Positions 1 through 12,148 of a stretch of 64,000 nucleotides of DNA are shown here, one piece after another. The stretch comes from Gordionus sp. m RMFG-2023. Taxonomy: Eukaryota; Nematomorpha; Gordioida; Chordodea; Parachordodidae. Where the stretch lies: NCBI RefSeq assembly GCF_954871325.1, contig NC_088777.1, forward strand, positions 47,531,366 to 47,595,365, in the 5' to 3' direction. Within the stretch, counting starts at the first letter, position 1; each line of letters opens with the position of its first letter. The notes below the pieces were generated by a model. It was not told the origin of the DNA, made no database searches, and saw only the letters and a list, made by a program, of their open reading frames with translations. The translations under genes were made by a program, and so were the position numbers.

Positions 1-690
1 ATATTTGTATTTTCTTCATATGGTCAAGCCAGAACCGGGCAAAACAATAAAAATTTAATTTGGAGTGAGACTGGGTAAAGACGTGATAAGAAAATATATT
101 CCTAATTAGATAAGGTAACAATACAATCTATTTTATTATCATCATTAGATTTTTTGCTAATATTTTTAATTATTAATCTTAATTTTAAGTTGGCAATCAT
201 CATTGACAAAAAATTTTAAAAACCGAGCAGGGTACCTGTAGAAAAAGATTGGAACCTGACTATAACAAATTCGAGTCGAGCCTGAAAACATGCAGACCTC
301 TACTTTTTATCCCTATTTTTTTTAAATTACCATTTTGCGTCTTATCCTATTTCAGTGATAGAAGTAACTACGCTCTATTCCTTGAAGTAAAAAATTCAAT
401 TTCTACCCTCTCTAAAGCTAACAAATAATATTCATATCTCAGCCAAAATAGTGGGTGGGGATAGTTAAATATAAGAAAAAATTATTTTCCTTTTTTTTTA
501 CCATTGTAATTATATTTATGTTGTTAATATTATTGTCGCATAAGCTATTTTCAATGCACGTTTCGTAATATAATGTTATGTCTAATGAACATGACTACCC
601 TTTCCATTATGATTACTCTAAAGAGCAACCAACTAGGTACAATAAATGACATAATTGGCTACCAATTATTAATTATTTTTTGGGCAATTA
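1..690. other. AT-rich DNA with a GC-richer repeat remnant
   Basis: No gene is visible. Roughly the first 310 bases contain short GC-richer words (for example gaaccgggc, ccgagcagggtacc, gtcgagcctg) standing out from the AT-rich background. They end in a CAGACCTCTA-like terminus near base 305 and look like an old dispersed repeat, possibly a MITE. Similar GC-rich patches rich in CCCGG/GGGCC recur near 30.4, 39.7, 43.4, 47.2, 50.3, 53.8 and 57.4-57.7 kb. I could not define ends or a family. Confidence 0.3.
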
Positions 691-1344
691 AATATTCAAT
701 ATGGGAGCTTTAAGAAATAATTCTGAGCATTCAGAATTTTCTAAGCATTTTTAACATTTATTCTAAGGATTTAAAAAATTTGTGTTTTTCAGAATGTTAC
801 ACTTTTTTTTTAAAAAAAAAAATTTTTTGATTAAATTAGAAACTTAAATATAATTTATTTATAATCAAATTGAAATGAAATAAATAATTTTCCAATTATT
901 TAACTTCTTAGAAGAACTTTCATAATTATTACGTTTTTCTTTTCCTTTTATTTATAAAGGCATCGAAAGAAGATATTATCTCTAATTGCCAAGGCGACTT
1001 TTTAACAAAAGATCTTATACTGGGAAAGTTGAAAGTTATGTAACGAAGTTAAATACGATTATGATCATTTGATAATGAAAATTATAATATATTTTAAATA
1101 TTATAAAATAATAAAATAATAAAGGACAATCTTTTCATTTGGGTAATATTTATGTGACTATAGTTATTTATGGGGTATAAATGATGTCTTATATTTTTAT
1201 TGGGTGAACCAATAAATGATCTAAATAGCTTCTTAGCAATAACTTAATAGTTTTCTATTCACTTTCACTAATCAAATTTAACAATAGATAACACTTTTAA
1301 TTTAAAATTATATGTATACCGAAGTGTGCTTATTTTCCCGATAA

Positions 1345-1975
1345 AAGGCTACGACTAGTCCATATGACATTTTCGACTTCAATCTGATTACAACCATAGG
1401 AAGAGGCATATATGGAAAGGTTTATCTAGCTGAGCTAACTCGGCAGGCCTATGCCATAAAAGTGGTAAAGCGACATATCGTTCACGATATCGAGGTTTGT
1501 ACATTTATTTCATTATTTTATTTTGCAAAAAGGATTTTTTTTTACTTAATTATTAATTTGCACATACTCTACCCTCCATTTACTTTCGCATTAAATTTTA
1601 ATTTTTCTAAGCTTGCCATCTCTGATCAAAATTATTCAATTTGAAATTTAAATTATATTTTTATTTTTAATGAATATCGATTCTGTTGATGCAATTCAAA
1701 CAGAAAAGCGGGTCCTGGAAACCGCCACAAATCATCCATTCTTATTGGATTTCTATTCAATTTTCCAAACTCCTACCAGGTATATTTTATAATTGATTTT
1801 TATTATTATTTTATATTAAAGAAATATATATCTTAAACAATTAAATATTATAATAAATTGATATCATGTTAATATGTTAAACGTGTTTAAAATTTCCATA
1901 TGTGTCTCAGTTATATATTCATGTTAGAGAACGTGAACGGAAAAGAATTTGCCTTCAACTAAAAAGACATGGTAA
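1345..1975 (+). pseudogene. Novel protein kinase C fragment, left copy
   Basis: Three exon-like blocks encode the N-lobe start of a PKC catalytic domain. The first (about 1345-1494) reads into the glycine loop GRGIYGKV and the lysine motif AIKVVK, then a GT donor after GAG. The second (about 1670-1779) reads TEKRVLETATNHPFL and FQTPTR, the classic novel-PKC stretch just after the C helix, and ends at a GT donor. The third (from 1911) reads YIFMLENVNGKEF, matching the family's FVMEFVNGG hinge, and then meets a stop. No AG acceptor is present for about 55 bp upstream of the second block, and no further kinase domain follows. I read it as a dead, partial copy of a PKC gene. The calcium-independent (novel) class is suggested by the NHPFL and QTP wording. 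Confidence 0.75.
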
Positions 1976-2364
1976 GCTCTACGAAGAGGGAAAGGCCTCA
2001 TGTTTATGTAATTTGCTACACCCAATTTAGTTATGAATTAAGCGAAATAATAAATCTAGGAGTTGTTTTAACCTAATTTTAATACTACAAAACGAGTGAA
2101 ATTTCAGGATGTATGTATATTAGCAAGAAAATTATAAAATCATACTACCTTCCTTTTTTTAAGGTTATATAATTTGGACTAAATCATATTTTTGCTACAA
2201 TTATAAAATGTTACTTTGCACATCCCGCAATCTGCAAGCCTACACATATGAAAATTTTAAACACTTTTTAAAATATTATTATGATATTAATTTATAACAA
2301 TATTTAGTTATATTCGATATATTTTTTTTTAAATATAAAACTGTAATAACAACCAATTATAAAG

Positions 2365-2775
2365 TATACCTAGTTGGAGTTTGGAAAAATGAGTGAAAAT
2401 TTATTAAAAAGGGATGATCCGTGGCGGTTTGGAGGACCCGTTTTTCTGTTTGAATTGTATCAAGAGAATCGATATTCGATAAAAATAAAAATATAATACA
2501 CATTTCAAATTGAATAATTTTGATCAGAGATGGAAACAAGCTTAGAAAAATTAAAATTTAATTTTGCGAAAATTAATGGAGGGTGTGGAGTAAGTGCAAA
2601 TTAATAAATAGGTAAAAAATAATCTTTTAATCCAAAATAAAATAATGAAAATATACTAACCTCAATACCGTCAATGATATGTCGGTTTATGACTTTTAGG
2701 GCATATTCCTGCTGAGTCTCTTTTAACTCGGCTAGATAGACCTTCCCATATGCTCCACTTCCTATGGTTAAAATT
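2365..2775 (-). pseudogene. Novel protein kinase C fragment, right copy
   Basis: This is the inverted partner of the left-arm fragment. The first block (about 2662-2775) reads GSGAYGKV then YALKVI, with the invariant lysine kept. The second (about 2372-2480) reads IDSLDTIQTEKRVLQTATDHP and ends in FQTPTR. The hinge block seen in the left copy falls in the unpaired spacer and has no counterpart here. As in the left copy, no AG acceptor precedes the second block. Most differences between the copies are conservative, so some of them may predate loss of function. There is no sign of a complete kinase gene nearby. Confidence 0.7.
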
Positions 2776-3560
2776 AGAGTCGTAAATGTTATATGGCTTA
2801 GTTATGGTCTTTTATTGGGATAATAAATACATTTCAGTATATATATAATTTAAAACTTAAAAGTATTGTCTATTGTTAAATTTGGTTAGTGAATAAAAAA
2901 CTATTAAGTTATTGATAAGATAATTAGATCATCTATTGGTTCGCCCAATAAAAATGAGATATCATTTATACCCCCTTAAGTAAAGTCACATAAATATTAC
3001 CCCATTCAAAATAAATTATCCACTCCTATTTATATTATATTCTTACAATATTTAAAATATAATTTTTATTATCAAATGATCATACCTTTGTTACACAACT
3101 TTCAACTTTCCCAGTATAGGATATGTTATTAAAAAAATCGCCTTGGCAATCAGAGATAATTTTATTTTTTTTTCGATGTCCCTGAGGTAAATTAAAAAGA
3201 AAAAAAACCTTAATAGTAATTATGAAAGTTTTTTTAAGAAGATAAATTTTAATAGCGATAGAATTAGAAGGATAACTGTAAGATTACTATTTAAAAGAAT
3301 TGCTGTGAAAATTATAATCAAAGGAAGAAAAATGAAGATAAAGTTTTATTTTAAAGTTTTTTCTTAAGATATCTCATCTCAATTTAAATAAATATAAATT
3401 ATATTTATGTCTTCTATTTAATCAACTGAGAATTTTTTTAAAAAAACTGAAACGTTCGAAAAACACAAATTCTTAAATTCTCAGAATAAATATTTAAACG
3501 CTCAGACAATGCAGATCGTCACAGAATTATTTCTCAAAGCTAATTTAAAAGTCGAATTGC

Positions 3561-4164
3561 GCAGAAATATTAATAATTTTTGAAATATAAAATTATAATG
3601 TTATCTGAAACTCTCTGAATTCATCATTTTTTGCTATTTGTGTATGATAATAAATTTTTTTTAAAAAATCGGACCCTTCAGGTTACCCTCTAAGCAGCCT
3701 CATTTTAGAGAAGATACCAGATGAATGCTAAAAATTCAGGTTCTGATATTAGGGAATTTACAAATTTTATATTAATTTTTTTAGACTCCTAATCGATCAG
3801 TACAAATCAGAATAGATTATTATAATGGTCAGGAAAAATCTGAATGTTTAGAATTATTTCTTAATGCTCATATAACAAGCTAAATTACACAGAAAAAAAA
3901 TATACTAATTGCTGAGATATATAATTAAAACACTCAAATTAAAAAAAAAATATATGACTCCCTCAGAACTAGTCACCTTATAAAAATAATGTATTAAACA
4001 ATGACACATGTCATGGGATTCACTCATTCTTATTTCAATATGATGATTTAGAAAAAATTTATCAAAATTTTGCTTCATTGTTCGGAAACATTTGATTTCA
4101 AGAATTTGAATACGATTATAAATATTTAAAATAATGACAACTTCAAGTCCCCATGGACCTGCAT
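3561..4164. other. AT-rich DNA, nothing recognised
   Basis: No gene or RNA is visible. A motif around agaattatttct recurs near 3520 and 3850, an echo of the end of the right palindrome arm, which suggests the palindrome edge is itself made of short diverged repeats. Confidence 0.4.
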
Positions 4165-4387
4165 TAGTATTGTGTAACTGATCGATTTGAGCATATTTTT
4201 AAATACGGCTAACTCAATATCTTAGCAGAAAAATATTGCTTAAGCCTCAAAATTTTGCTAAATACATGTCCAAACCTTTATCCCATCTATAAGCAAACTC
4301 TTCAGGCTTGCCCAATATATTTTGCGGTATAATATTGAGTTAACCATTTTAAAATATCGGTTCCGGTCGAGTCGTTTAACAACATTA
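4165..4387. mobile_element. hAT-like MITE (TAGTGTTG family), copy 1
   Basis: A short non-coding element of about 223 bp begins TAGTATTGTGTAACTGATCG and ends in GTCGTTTAACAACATTA, its inverted counterpart. Sub-terminally it carries cggctaactcaatat on the left and aatattgagttaacc on the right, which are also inverted. The same layout recurs at 30157, 36858, 52001, 58325, 63042 and, in part, at 59108 and 63791. This copy is somewhat decayed and no clear target duplication remains. Confidence 0.7.
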
Positions 4388-4951
4388 TTCTGCACCTTCT
4401 AGTTTGGATTATTATATTGTACGAGCCCCTCCCTCTCGCCGACCCAGTGTAATTGTCCTTAAAAAATGAATCTCATGATTTGTAAATATTTTATGACAAA
4501 ATAAAATGGGGTAAATAAAACATTTAGGGTATTATATCTATAAAGTATCTTAAGGCCATTTCCAATACAACGTATTTTAAACGAGAAAAACAAACAATAC
4601 AGCTAAATAGATTAGATCTTCCAAACACAACTTATTTTTAATGCATAAGATCTTGCGTTTATTTTAATATCAAACTAGCTTGATATTTTATAATGATTAA
4701 ATGACATCTAAAGCGATTGAAGAAAATGAAATATGAATTTTATATGTTAAATTTTAAAATACTTTAAAAAAGATACACCTCACGCCTCATCCGAAATGCG
4801 AAAAATTCTCGATATCGATTAACACATGGATTTTCCATTGGCCAATAATAACAATCCGGCAAAAGAAGCTTGTTCGCATACTTCATTTTCACGTGATATA
4901 GGGGAATCCAAATCAATATAAATAATAGTTAACAATAGTTCCTCTAAAGAT
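4388..4951. other. AT-rich DNA upstream of the LINE remnant
   Basis: No open frame of note. It may include the eroded 5' part of the LINE that follows, but I see no endonuclease motifs. Confidence 0.3.
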
Positions 4952-6290
4952 TTGAACATGTACTGGCAGCGTCTACAAGACAGAAAATTTTATGGAGGCA
5001 AACTCCCCTACAAAATTTATCCCTACACTAAAAATAATATTATAAATCTAACTTACCCATTAGAATTTACACTTGAGGAAGTTAGAAAAGCAATCTCAAC
5101 CTTTCAAAAAGATTCTGCACATGGTTTAGAAGGCTTTAGACCGATATACCTTCAAGACCTAACCATCCCTCTTCTAAATTCTCAAACTACCCTACTCAAC
5201 AGTATAACTCTCCTTTGTAACAGGATCTTACATAGTGACGTTCCTATCTTCGCCCAGTCAATTATGTTTGGAGCAAAACTAATCGCTCTTACAAAACCCA
5301 ACAAAGACCTACGCCCAATTGTAGGCACCCTCTTCAGGAGATTAGCATCAAAATTAATTTCGGCTCGAATCAATGAGAAAGTCTCCACAATTCTCACTTC
5401 AACTCAGCCAAGGGTTGGTGTCAAAGGTGGCAGTGAGTCTGCCGGCCATATAACCCGCATCTATCTTCAAAATAATCCTCTAAATAAACATCTAATTAAA
5501 ATTGACTTTAACAATGCATTCAACATAATAAAACGGTCTGTCCTTCTAAAATCTTCATCAATAGCTTCCCATGCTAATCCAGCTACATTTTAAATTGCTA
5601 TGCGAATCCCTCCATCCTACAATATTGTGAATATAGGCTTTCATCTTCAGAAGGAATTCAACAGGGTGATCCCCTAGGATAGATATTATTCTGTCTAGGA
5701 ATAGACAATCTAGTTAAAAAAATTAAAAGCAGCTGCCTGTTAGATCTTTATCTCTGGTACACAGATATGGGGATTATAAACGTTAGTCGAGAAGAGATAG
5801 ACAAAGCCCTAAAAAATTTGTAAAAAGATGGGACAGACATAGGCCTCCTTTTAAATGTCGACAAAACAGAATTCTGTCAGCTCACCTCTCAATCTCTTAA
5901 CTGCCACACCTTTAAAGAGGTTATGGCCTAAGAACTAACACATCTTGGCTCACCAGTTTGAGGTTATTTAGCAGTTGGAACCTTTTTCCAAGCTACTACT
6001 AATAATTTAAACAATATGGAGGAACTACTCATACAACTTCCCACACATAAATCTTTCTTTTTAATTAAAAATTTCTTCAATCTATCAAAGATCCTCTATG
6101 CTCTACGGTCAACTGCTATTCTTAAACATCCTGAACCCTTAAAGGCATATGATTTAACTCCAATATTCATAGTTATTTCAACGTGTCCGACTAGTCCATT
6201 TGAAGAATAATACATCATAGGCACAAAATTTTCGCTTTTTATTTCTTTAAGAATTTCGAGAGCCATCTCAGGTAATGGTTTCTCTATTAA
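4952..6290 (+). mobile_element. Broken non-LTR retrotransposon (LINE) reverse transcriptase
   Basis: The 213-codon open stretch 4952-5593 covers the front half of a non-LTR reverse transcriptase. It shows GLEGFRPIYLQDL, then ALTKPNKDLRPIVGTLFRRL (RT block 1-2), QPRVGVKGGSESAGH and IDFNNAFN (the first catalytic aspartate, block 3). Downstream, across stops and shifted frames, are GIQQGDPLG near 5650, a WYTD in place of the usual YxDD near 5757, LLLNVDKTEF near 5850, and LIKNFFNLSKILYALRSTAI near 6070, a thumb-region motif common in invertebrate LINEs. There are several stops and frame changes, so the element is dead. No endonuclease domain or poly-A tail was found, and I cannot assign the clade. 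Confidence 0.8.
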
Positions 6291-6520
6291 TCAAAAATAA
6301 AAAAAGTTTAATATAAATTTAATTATACACCTTCCCTAATTAAATATTGCAGGAAATCAGACATTTTTAAAACAAAATTATGATTTATATTATAATTTTA
6401 AATTTTAACGGCTAATATTTAAAATTATTTATTTATTTGTTTATTATTTTTTTAAGTACTTTCACTTTTGATTTATTCACTTTTTAGGAAAATATTAAAA
6501 TATTTTTTAAAATTTTTTAG

Positions 6521-6970
6521 AATGAATATTTTGTAAGTGGTCGTTTTGTGCTCGGCATTCGGTCAAATCATAATATTTTAAAAATATTTTTTAGGATAAT
6601 GCTTAACACCTAAATGTACACGTATAAACCAAAAATAAAGAAATTTTCATGGATAACGCCAGCAATGCAGTATTTCGGTTTCAAATCGGTAATCGGTCCA
6701 ATCATGATATTTTTAATATACTTCTTGGCATATTGTTTTACACGTATTTATAGATATATATATATATATATAACAAAAATTAACATTTTTCAATTTAAAT
6801 TAATACCAAATTAGGTCGAAATAATATTTATTAAGTGGTCGGTTTTGATCTCCACATTCGGTCAAATAATATTTTCAAAATAATTTTTAAGATAATGCTT
6901 AGCACCTAAATATACAGGTATTAACCTAAAATGAAAAGATTTCGATCAATAACGTCAGCAATATGTGCTA
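6521..6970. repeat. Direct tandem duplication, about 300 bp period
   Basis: The block beginning near 6521 (gaatattttgtaagtggtcg, with ggtcaaatcataatattt and ggataatgcttaacacc) recurs from about 6820 with moderate divergence (aagtggtcgg, ggtcaaataat, agataatgcttagcacc). A TA microsatellite (about 6751-6772) lies between them. No coding content is supported. Confidence 0.6.
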
Positions 6971-8930
6971 TACAAGTTTTCTATTATTTTTCGATTCTAA
7001 ACCTACTTCATAAATTAAATGTCAAAGAAACCTATTTTTTAATTTTTAGGTTTTCCACATGTATTTACACTCAAATATAAAAAAAGCGCTAACCAATAAT
7101 CATTCTGGTTTCCTAAGATAATATATTCATATTTATGTATTTAACGCCCTCTTATGGATATATATATGTTAAATTTTAAAATTGAAAAATAAAATTTGAA
7201 TCGTAATTAATAAGCTTGAATTATAATTATTCAATCTCAATATTTTAATTAATAAAAAAACTGATTTATGTAGATTAAAAAAAAGTATTTCTGATAATTA
7301 ATTTTAAAGAAAGATTATATAATCAAATTTTGATTGATTATAATTAATTTCTTTTTAGCTATTATAATATTTAAGTTGGATTCGAAAGGGTCAAACATTC
7401 TCCATGAGAATGAGAAGATATTTGAGAATCATCTATTTAATTTTGATTTTATTGTCAAGATTATTTATAATTTTTAACTTTAATTTGAAAGAATATATTT
7501 GAGAATCATCTATTTAATTTTGAGTTTATTTTTTTATAATTATGTGATAAAATATTTTTACTTTGAAAATTTGAACTCAGTTGTTCTAATTTATTTTACT
7601 AATAATGTAATATTACTTAATTAATTTATATTATTTATTGATTTATTAAATTGAAATGAAAATATATAGTATATTCTCAAAATATTATTTACTTCCATAT
7701 TTATAAATATCAGTTTTATTTTTTTATAAATAAAATTAATATAGTATATTTTCAAAATCTTATTTACACAAATTTTTTATAGTATCAATTTATAATATAT
7801 ATGATGATAAAGGTGAAACATCTAAAATATAATAATATATAATTGCAATTAAGTTTAAATACTTTGAATTGGTTTATAGGTGTCTAAATAACTTAGTTAT
7901 ACTAAAGTCACAATTAATGGTAGTTTTGTTTTGCCACCACATCTTTTGCGGCAATAGTAATATATAGCACTTTTAGCAGATTTGTGCTGTAAATACTGAT
8001 ATCCCAAATATTCTGTAGTCTTTATTTTTTATTGTTTTCTAAAAAAAATTTAAATGTAAATAAAATTTTCATATCTATATATTATACATACTTTAATATC
8101 TAATTTCCTAAGCTTAAGTAATTTATTTATGTTTTCTGCTACGGTTTCTTCATTTTTTTAAAATAAACATTAGTAGCTATCTTTGGGATTAATTGGAAAC
8201 GTCCCCTTTTTTAGCGATTTTTTGTTTAGCGATTTAGAACCGATCCTGTCATACCCAGTATATGAAACGATGCAAAAAAAACATAAAAATAATTCTTAAA
8301 ATATATGTAATTTATTTATTGAATTTTTATACACTGATTGTTTTTTTATATAGTACTCAAAAAATGTATTATTTTGCCCCGGATTTTTGTTCCTAATTAA
8401 GGGGGGGGGGGGCGGGCATGATGTAATTTTGTAATATTTTTATTTTTGGGGTTTATTGATCATTATGTATATTGTTTTGAAGGATACATTTGATATATAA
8501 ATATGTGTGTGTGAAAAATAAGAAAATTATATTCGTATTAATTTTAATTTTAAAAAATAATTAATTTTAATTTTAAAAAATAATTAATTTTGATGTTTTT
8601 TTCGAAAAATATTTTTATTTTTTAAATATATTGAAGCTTATAAATAAAATTTTTGCAACGACTTTGTTATATAAATATCCATAGAAAAATAATTCTTAGT
8701 TTTTCAGTTCTTTGTGTTTCACAGTGACAGTTTCCAATAATTTATATTTCACAGTGTGTTGGTTCGCTACAGTGATAGCCTAGATAAACGCCTGAGCGTC
8801 GGTGGCTATGTCCTTATTTAATTGGGTAAAATGGAATTATTTATCACTTTTAATTATAAATTATCAATTATTTATAACTTTTATCCTCAACAAACTAATT
8901 ACATTCTATTTGCTTAGCATTATATTTTAT
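6971..8930. other. AT-rich DNA, no gene seen
   Basis: The only departures from AT-rich simple sequence are an 11-base G run at about 8401 and a small GC-richer patch at about 8760-8815 (containing gatagcctag and ggtggctatg, which can pair as a weak hairpin). I find no tRNA cloverleaf, conserved protein or transposon ends. Confidence 0.4.
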
Positions 8931-10666
8931 TTGTACTAATTAAGTTTTATTAAATAAATTTAAATTATAATTTTTTTTAAAAAAAAATAATACAGTAAAA
9001 CACCATTGCAAAATAAAACAAAAATAATCTTTATTTTATTATAAAAATATAAGTCTTGACTAAATTTTAAATAGAATGATGGCATTTGTGATGGGTAAGT
9101 TGTGTTTAATTATAAGTTATGAAATAACCTAAATTATGATAATCAATATCAAAAAGCTACAATATCAAATGTTCTACAAATCTCTAATAATTCTAAAAAT
9201 TATTTATATACAGCGTGAATAAAACACGTCCCCAAATTTTATACAACAATATTCTCGCGGATGCACCAATATTTTGGCGAAAATGTGAGAACTTCCTAGA
9301 CTTGCTAATTTAAGAATTACTTTGTATACCTGCAACCAGTAACCCTGAAACAATTTTATATAAATGCTAAAAGAAAATTTTATGCTTCCCCAGTCTCTTA
9401 TAAAATAATATTTACATAACAAATATTATTTACCAAATTAAGATTTCTTATTTATATAAATCTCTTATTTTTTGTTTCTTTAAGCCTTAATTATTATTAC
9501 AATCAAAAAGATTTTTTAATTACATTTTATTATATGCCCATATCAAATTTTTTTACAGAAACACTAGGAAAATTTTCTCCTCTTTGGTCACAGGACTTTA
9601 AAATATTCTTACCATATCGTGATATATTAACAACTTGAGGTTGGAATATATTATTCAATTTAATTCGGCTCTTCCTAAACTATGTAATTTCATGAGTATG
9701 ATTTTGATCAAATCTCTTCTCTTAGGTTAGGATCAAATATAAGGGGTAGATATGGTACATCAAATAATTAGGAATATTCATGTTTGATATATTTTCTTTG
9801 TACTAATTAAGTTTTATTAAATAAATTTAAATTATAATTTTATTAAAAAAAAATAATACAGTAAAACACCATTGCAAAATAAAACAAAAATAATCTTTAT
9901 TTTATTATAAAAATATAATTCTTGACTAAATTTTAAATAGAATGATGGCATTTGTGATGGGTAAGTTGTGTTTAATTATAAGGTATGAAATAACCTAAAT
10001 TATGATGATCAATATCAAAAAGCTACAATATCAAATGTTCTACAAATCACTAATAATTCTAAAAATTATTTATATACAGCGTGAATAAAACACATCCCCA
10101 AATTTTATACAACAATATCTCGGATGCACCAATATTTTGGCGAAAATTTGAGAACTTCCTAGACTTGCTAATTTAAGAATTTACTTTGTATACCTGCAAC
10201 CAGTAACCCTCAAATATTTTTTTCCATAAATGCTAAAAGAAAATTTTATGCTTCCCCAGTCTCTTATAAAATAATATTTACATAACAAATATTATTTAAC
10301 TAAATTAAGATTTCTTATTTATATAAATCTCTTATTTTTCGTTTCTTTAAGCCTTAATTATTATTACTACAATCAAAAAGATTTTTTAATTACATTTTAT
10401 TATATGCCCATATTAAATTTTTTTACAGAAACACTAGGAAAATTTTCTTCTCTTTGGTCACAAGGCTTTAAAATATTCTTACCATATCGTGATATATTAA
10501 CAACTTGAGGTTGGAATATATTAGATAATTCAATTTAATTCGGCTCTTCCTAAATTATGTAATTTCATGAGTATGATTTTGATCAAATCTCTTCTTGTAG
10601 GTTTGGATCAAATATAAGGGGTAGATATGGTACATCAAATAACTAGGAATATTCATGTTTGATATG
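8931..10666. repeat. Two-copy direct tandem duplication, 867 bp period
   Basis: Unit 1 (8931-9797) and unit 2 (9798 to about 10666) match almost throughout, starting with ttgtactaattaag and ending with attcatgtttgatat. A few small indels and substitutions separate them. A 72-codon minus-strand open frame in unit 1 (9204-9422) is not conserved as an open frame in unit 2, so I do not call it a gene. Origin unknown; it looks like a segmental tandem duplication. Confidence 0.85.
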
Positions 10667-10899
10667 TTTATTTGAGTCAAGTAAATATGTGAATTACATT
10701 TTATCTGCCCTCTTCTTATTTTTTATCACGCTTAATATATCATCTAAAATAATTACAATACAATGTTAATCATTTTTAGTTAGCCTTAATAAAACAAAAC
10801 TATTAAGTCAATGTGTATTATAATAATGTAAGAAGAAAGAAACGATAATAAAATTTGTCCGTAGGAAATGCGTTACTTTATGTTAAAATTAAAGATTTT

Positions 10900-11150
10900 T
10901 TTATATTATATTTTCATTTTTATCGAAAACGCGGTTAAATTAAGATTATTATTAATTTTCGTTTTTATCGAAAACGTGATACTTTAACATCCCAATTAAT
11001 AATTGAGACAGTGGCTCCTGTATCAATTAAGAATTTTAAAAGAAAAAAATAAAGTGAATCCCAAAAAAAATAATCAATCCCATTTTTCTCCCACATAGTT
11101 AATAACTACCGATCCCTTGTTAAACTTAATAGTAGCCTCCGTTTATAAAA
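10900..11150 (-). mobile_element. Fossil scrap of retroelement protease
   Basis: Read on the minus strand, this stretch encodes FLIDTGATVSIINWD, the active-site signature (DTGA) of a retroelement aspartic protease. A short protein-like stretch, ATIKFNKGSVVIN, lies just upstream of it. No reverse transcriptase, integrase or LTR was seen around it. It is an old, isolated fragment of an LTR-type element. The family is uncertain, and it differs from the Ty3/gypsy element at 14-26 kb, whose protease reads VDTGSKYTIIP. Confidence 0.55.
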
Positions 11151-12148
11151 TTTTTTTTCAAATTTGTAAAGAGTTTACAACGAAAATAATAAATTTTCTT
11201 TTAGCGAGTGCAGTGACGATAAACTGATTGCTTATTTGAAATTTTTTCATATGGAGAGGAAAAATTTCTATCTCTTTGATTTAGTGGGAAATTAAAGTTG
11301 TGAATATTTTTCTACTCAAAACATTTGCAGAATATCAATTATTCACCATCTTCATTCACATATATCGTAGCAATAAAAGCTTGGCTAAGCAATATTTAAG
11401 TTGGCCAAAATTAATTTACAAAATTTTATTGAATAATAAATCTATAGGGGAAATTGACTTATATAAAGTAATTATAGAACGGTTTCTAAGATACGACTGG
11501 GATTATACATCTGAAAATTGTAAAAGCTGAGAGATAATATATTTGGATGTGAAATCAGTATACTTATATTTAGATGTGAAGTGAAATCGAAAGTCTATTT
11601 ATGTTTAGATTTTGTTTGCTCATTATTTTGTGCGAATTTTATGATTATGTGTATATTTATTATATAAAATGATTATAATATTACGAGATGACTATATTAA
11701 TGTTCCTTCTCAATATTGTAAATGTTTAGTCTATTTTCATTCCAAATATCCTAACCACATTTGGATCGAAGGCTCAGAAATAAAATATTTGTTCAATTTG
11801 ATTTTAATTTCTAAAGCAGTTTATAATATATTATTTTTTAAATTTAAACCAATTTATTTCAAAATTCCACCTTTCTTAAAATCAAAATGGTAGAATCAGG
11901 AGATATAAATTAGTGTTTTTACTTCTGCCAAAATAAAAGGCAAGGGATTAGGCTAATTTCTTATCAAATCCCTCAATGGATATCCCCCGTATACCAAATT
12001 TTACAAATTTAACTACATATATTTAAATTTATTTATATTAATAAAAAAAATCGATTTATTACATTTATCAAGGTGATTGAATGTCAGTAATGATTCATGT
12101 CACTCATTGATATATTTCTTATAAATTTAATTAATCCATTTATAACAC
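11151..12148. other. Region upstream of the carrier gene
   Basis: Two open stretches on the plus strand (11300-11530 and 11669-11893) encode AT-driven, family-less peptides and are probably chance. The carrier promoter and 5' UTR should lie within the last few hundred bases. I cannot pick out a TATA box in such AT-rich sequence. Confidence 0.4.

Larger units (their letters stand above)
690..3560. repeat. Large imperfect palindrome carrying PKC fragments
   Basis: The left arm (about 690-1911) pairs as an inverted copy with the right arm (about 2243-3560) around a spacer of about 330 bp. Anchors that match in reverse complement are the exon blocks, the stretch around 1015-1090 versus 3060-3125 (containing aaagttgaaag), the stretch around 980 versus 3145 (attgccaaggcga), and the stretch around 720-800 versus 3450-3535 (cagaattattt). 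The arms differ at many positions, so the duplication is not recent. Each arm carries the same two exons of a protein kinase C-like gene together with their introns, so genomic DNA rather than an mRNA copy was duplicated. Confidence 0.8.

Noticed and set aside
11300-11893. Two plus-strand frames upstream of the carrier gene
   Set aside because: The peptides are AT-driven with no family likeness and no splice or start context tying them to a gene.
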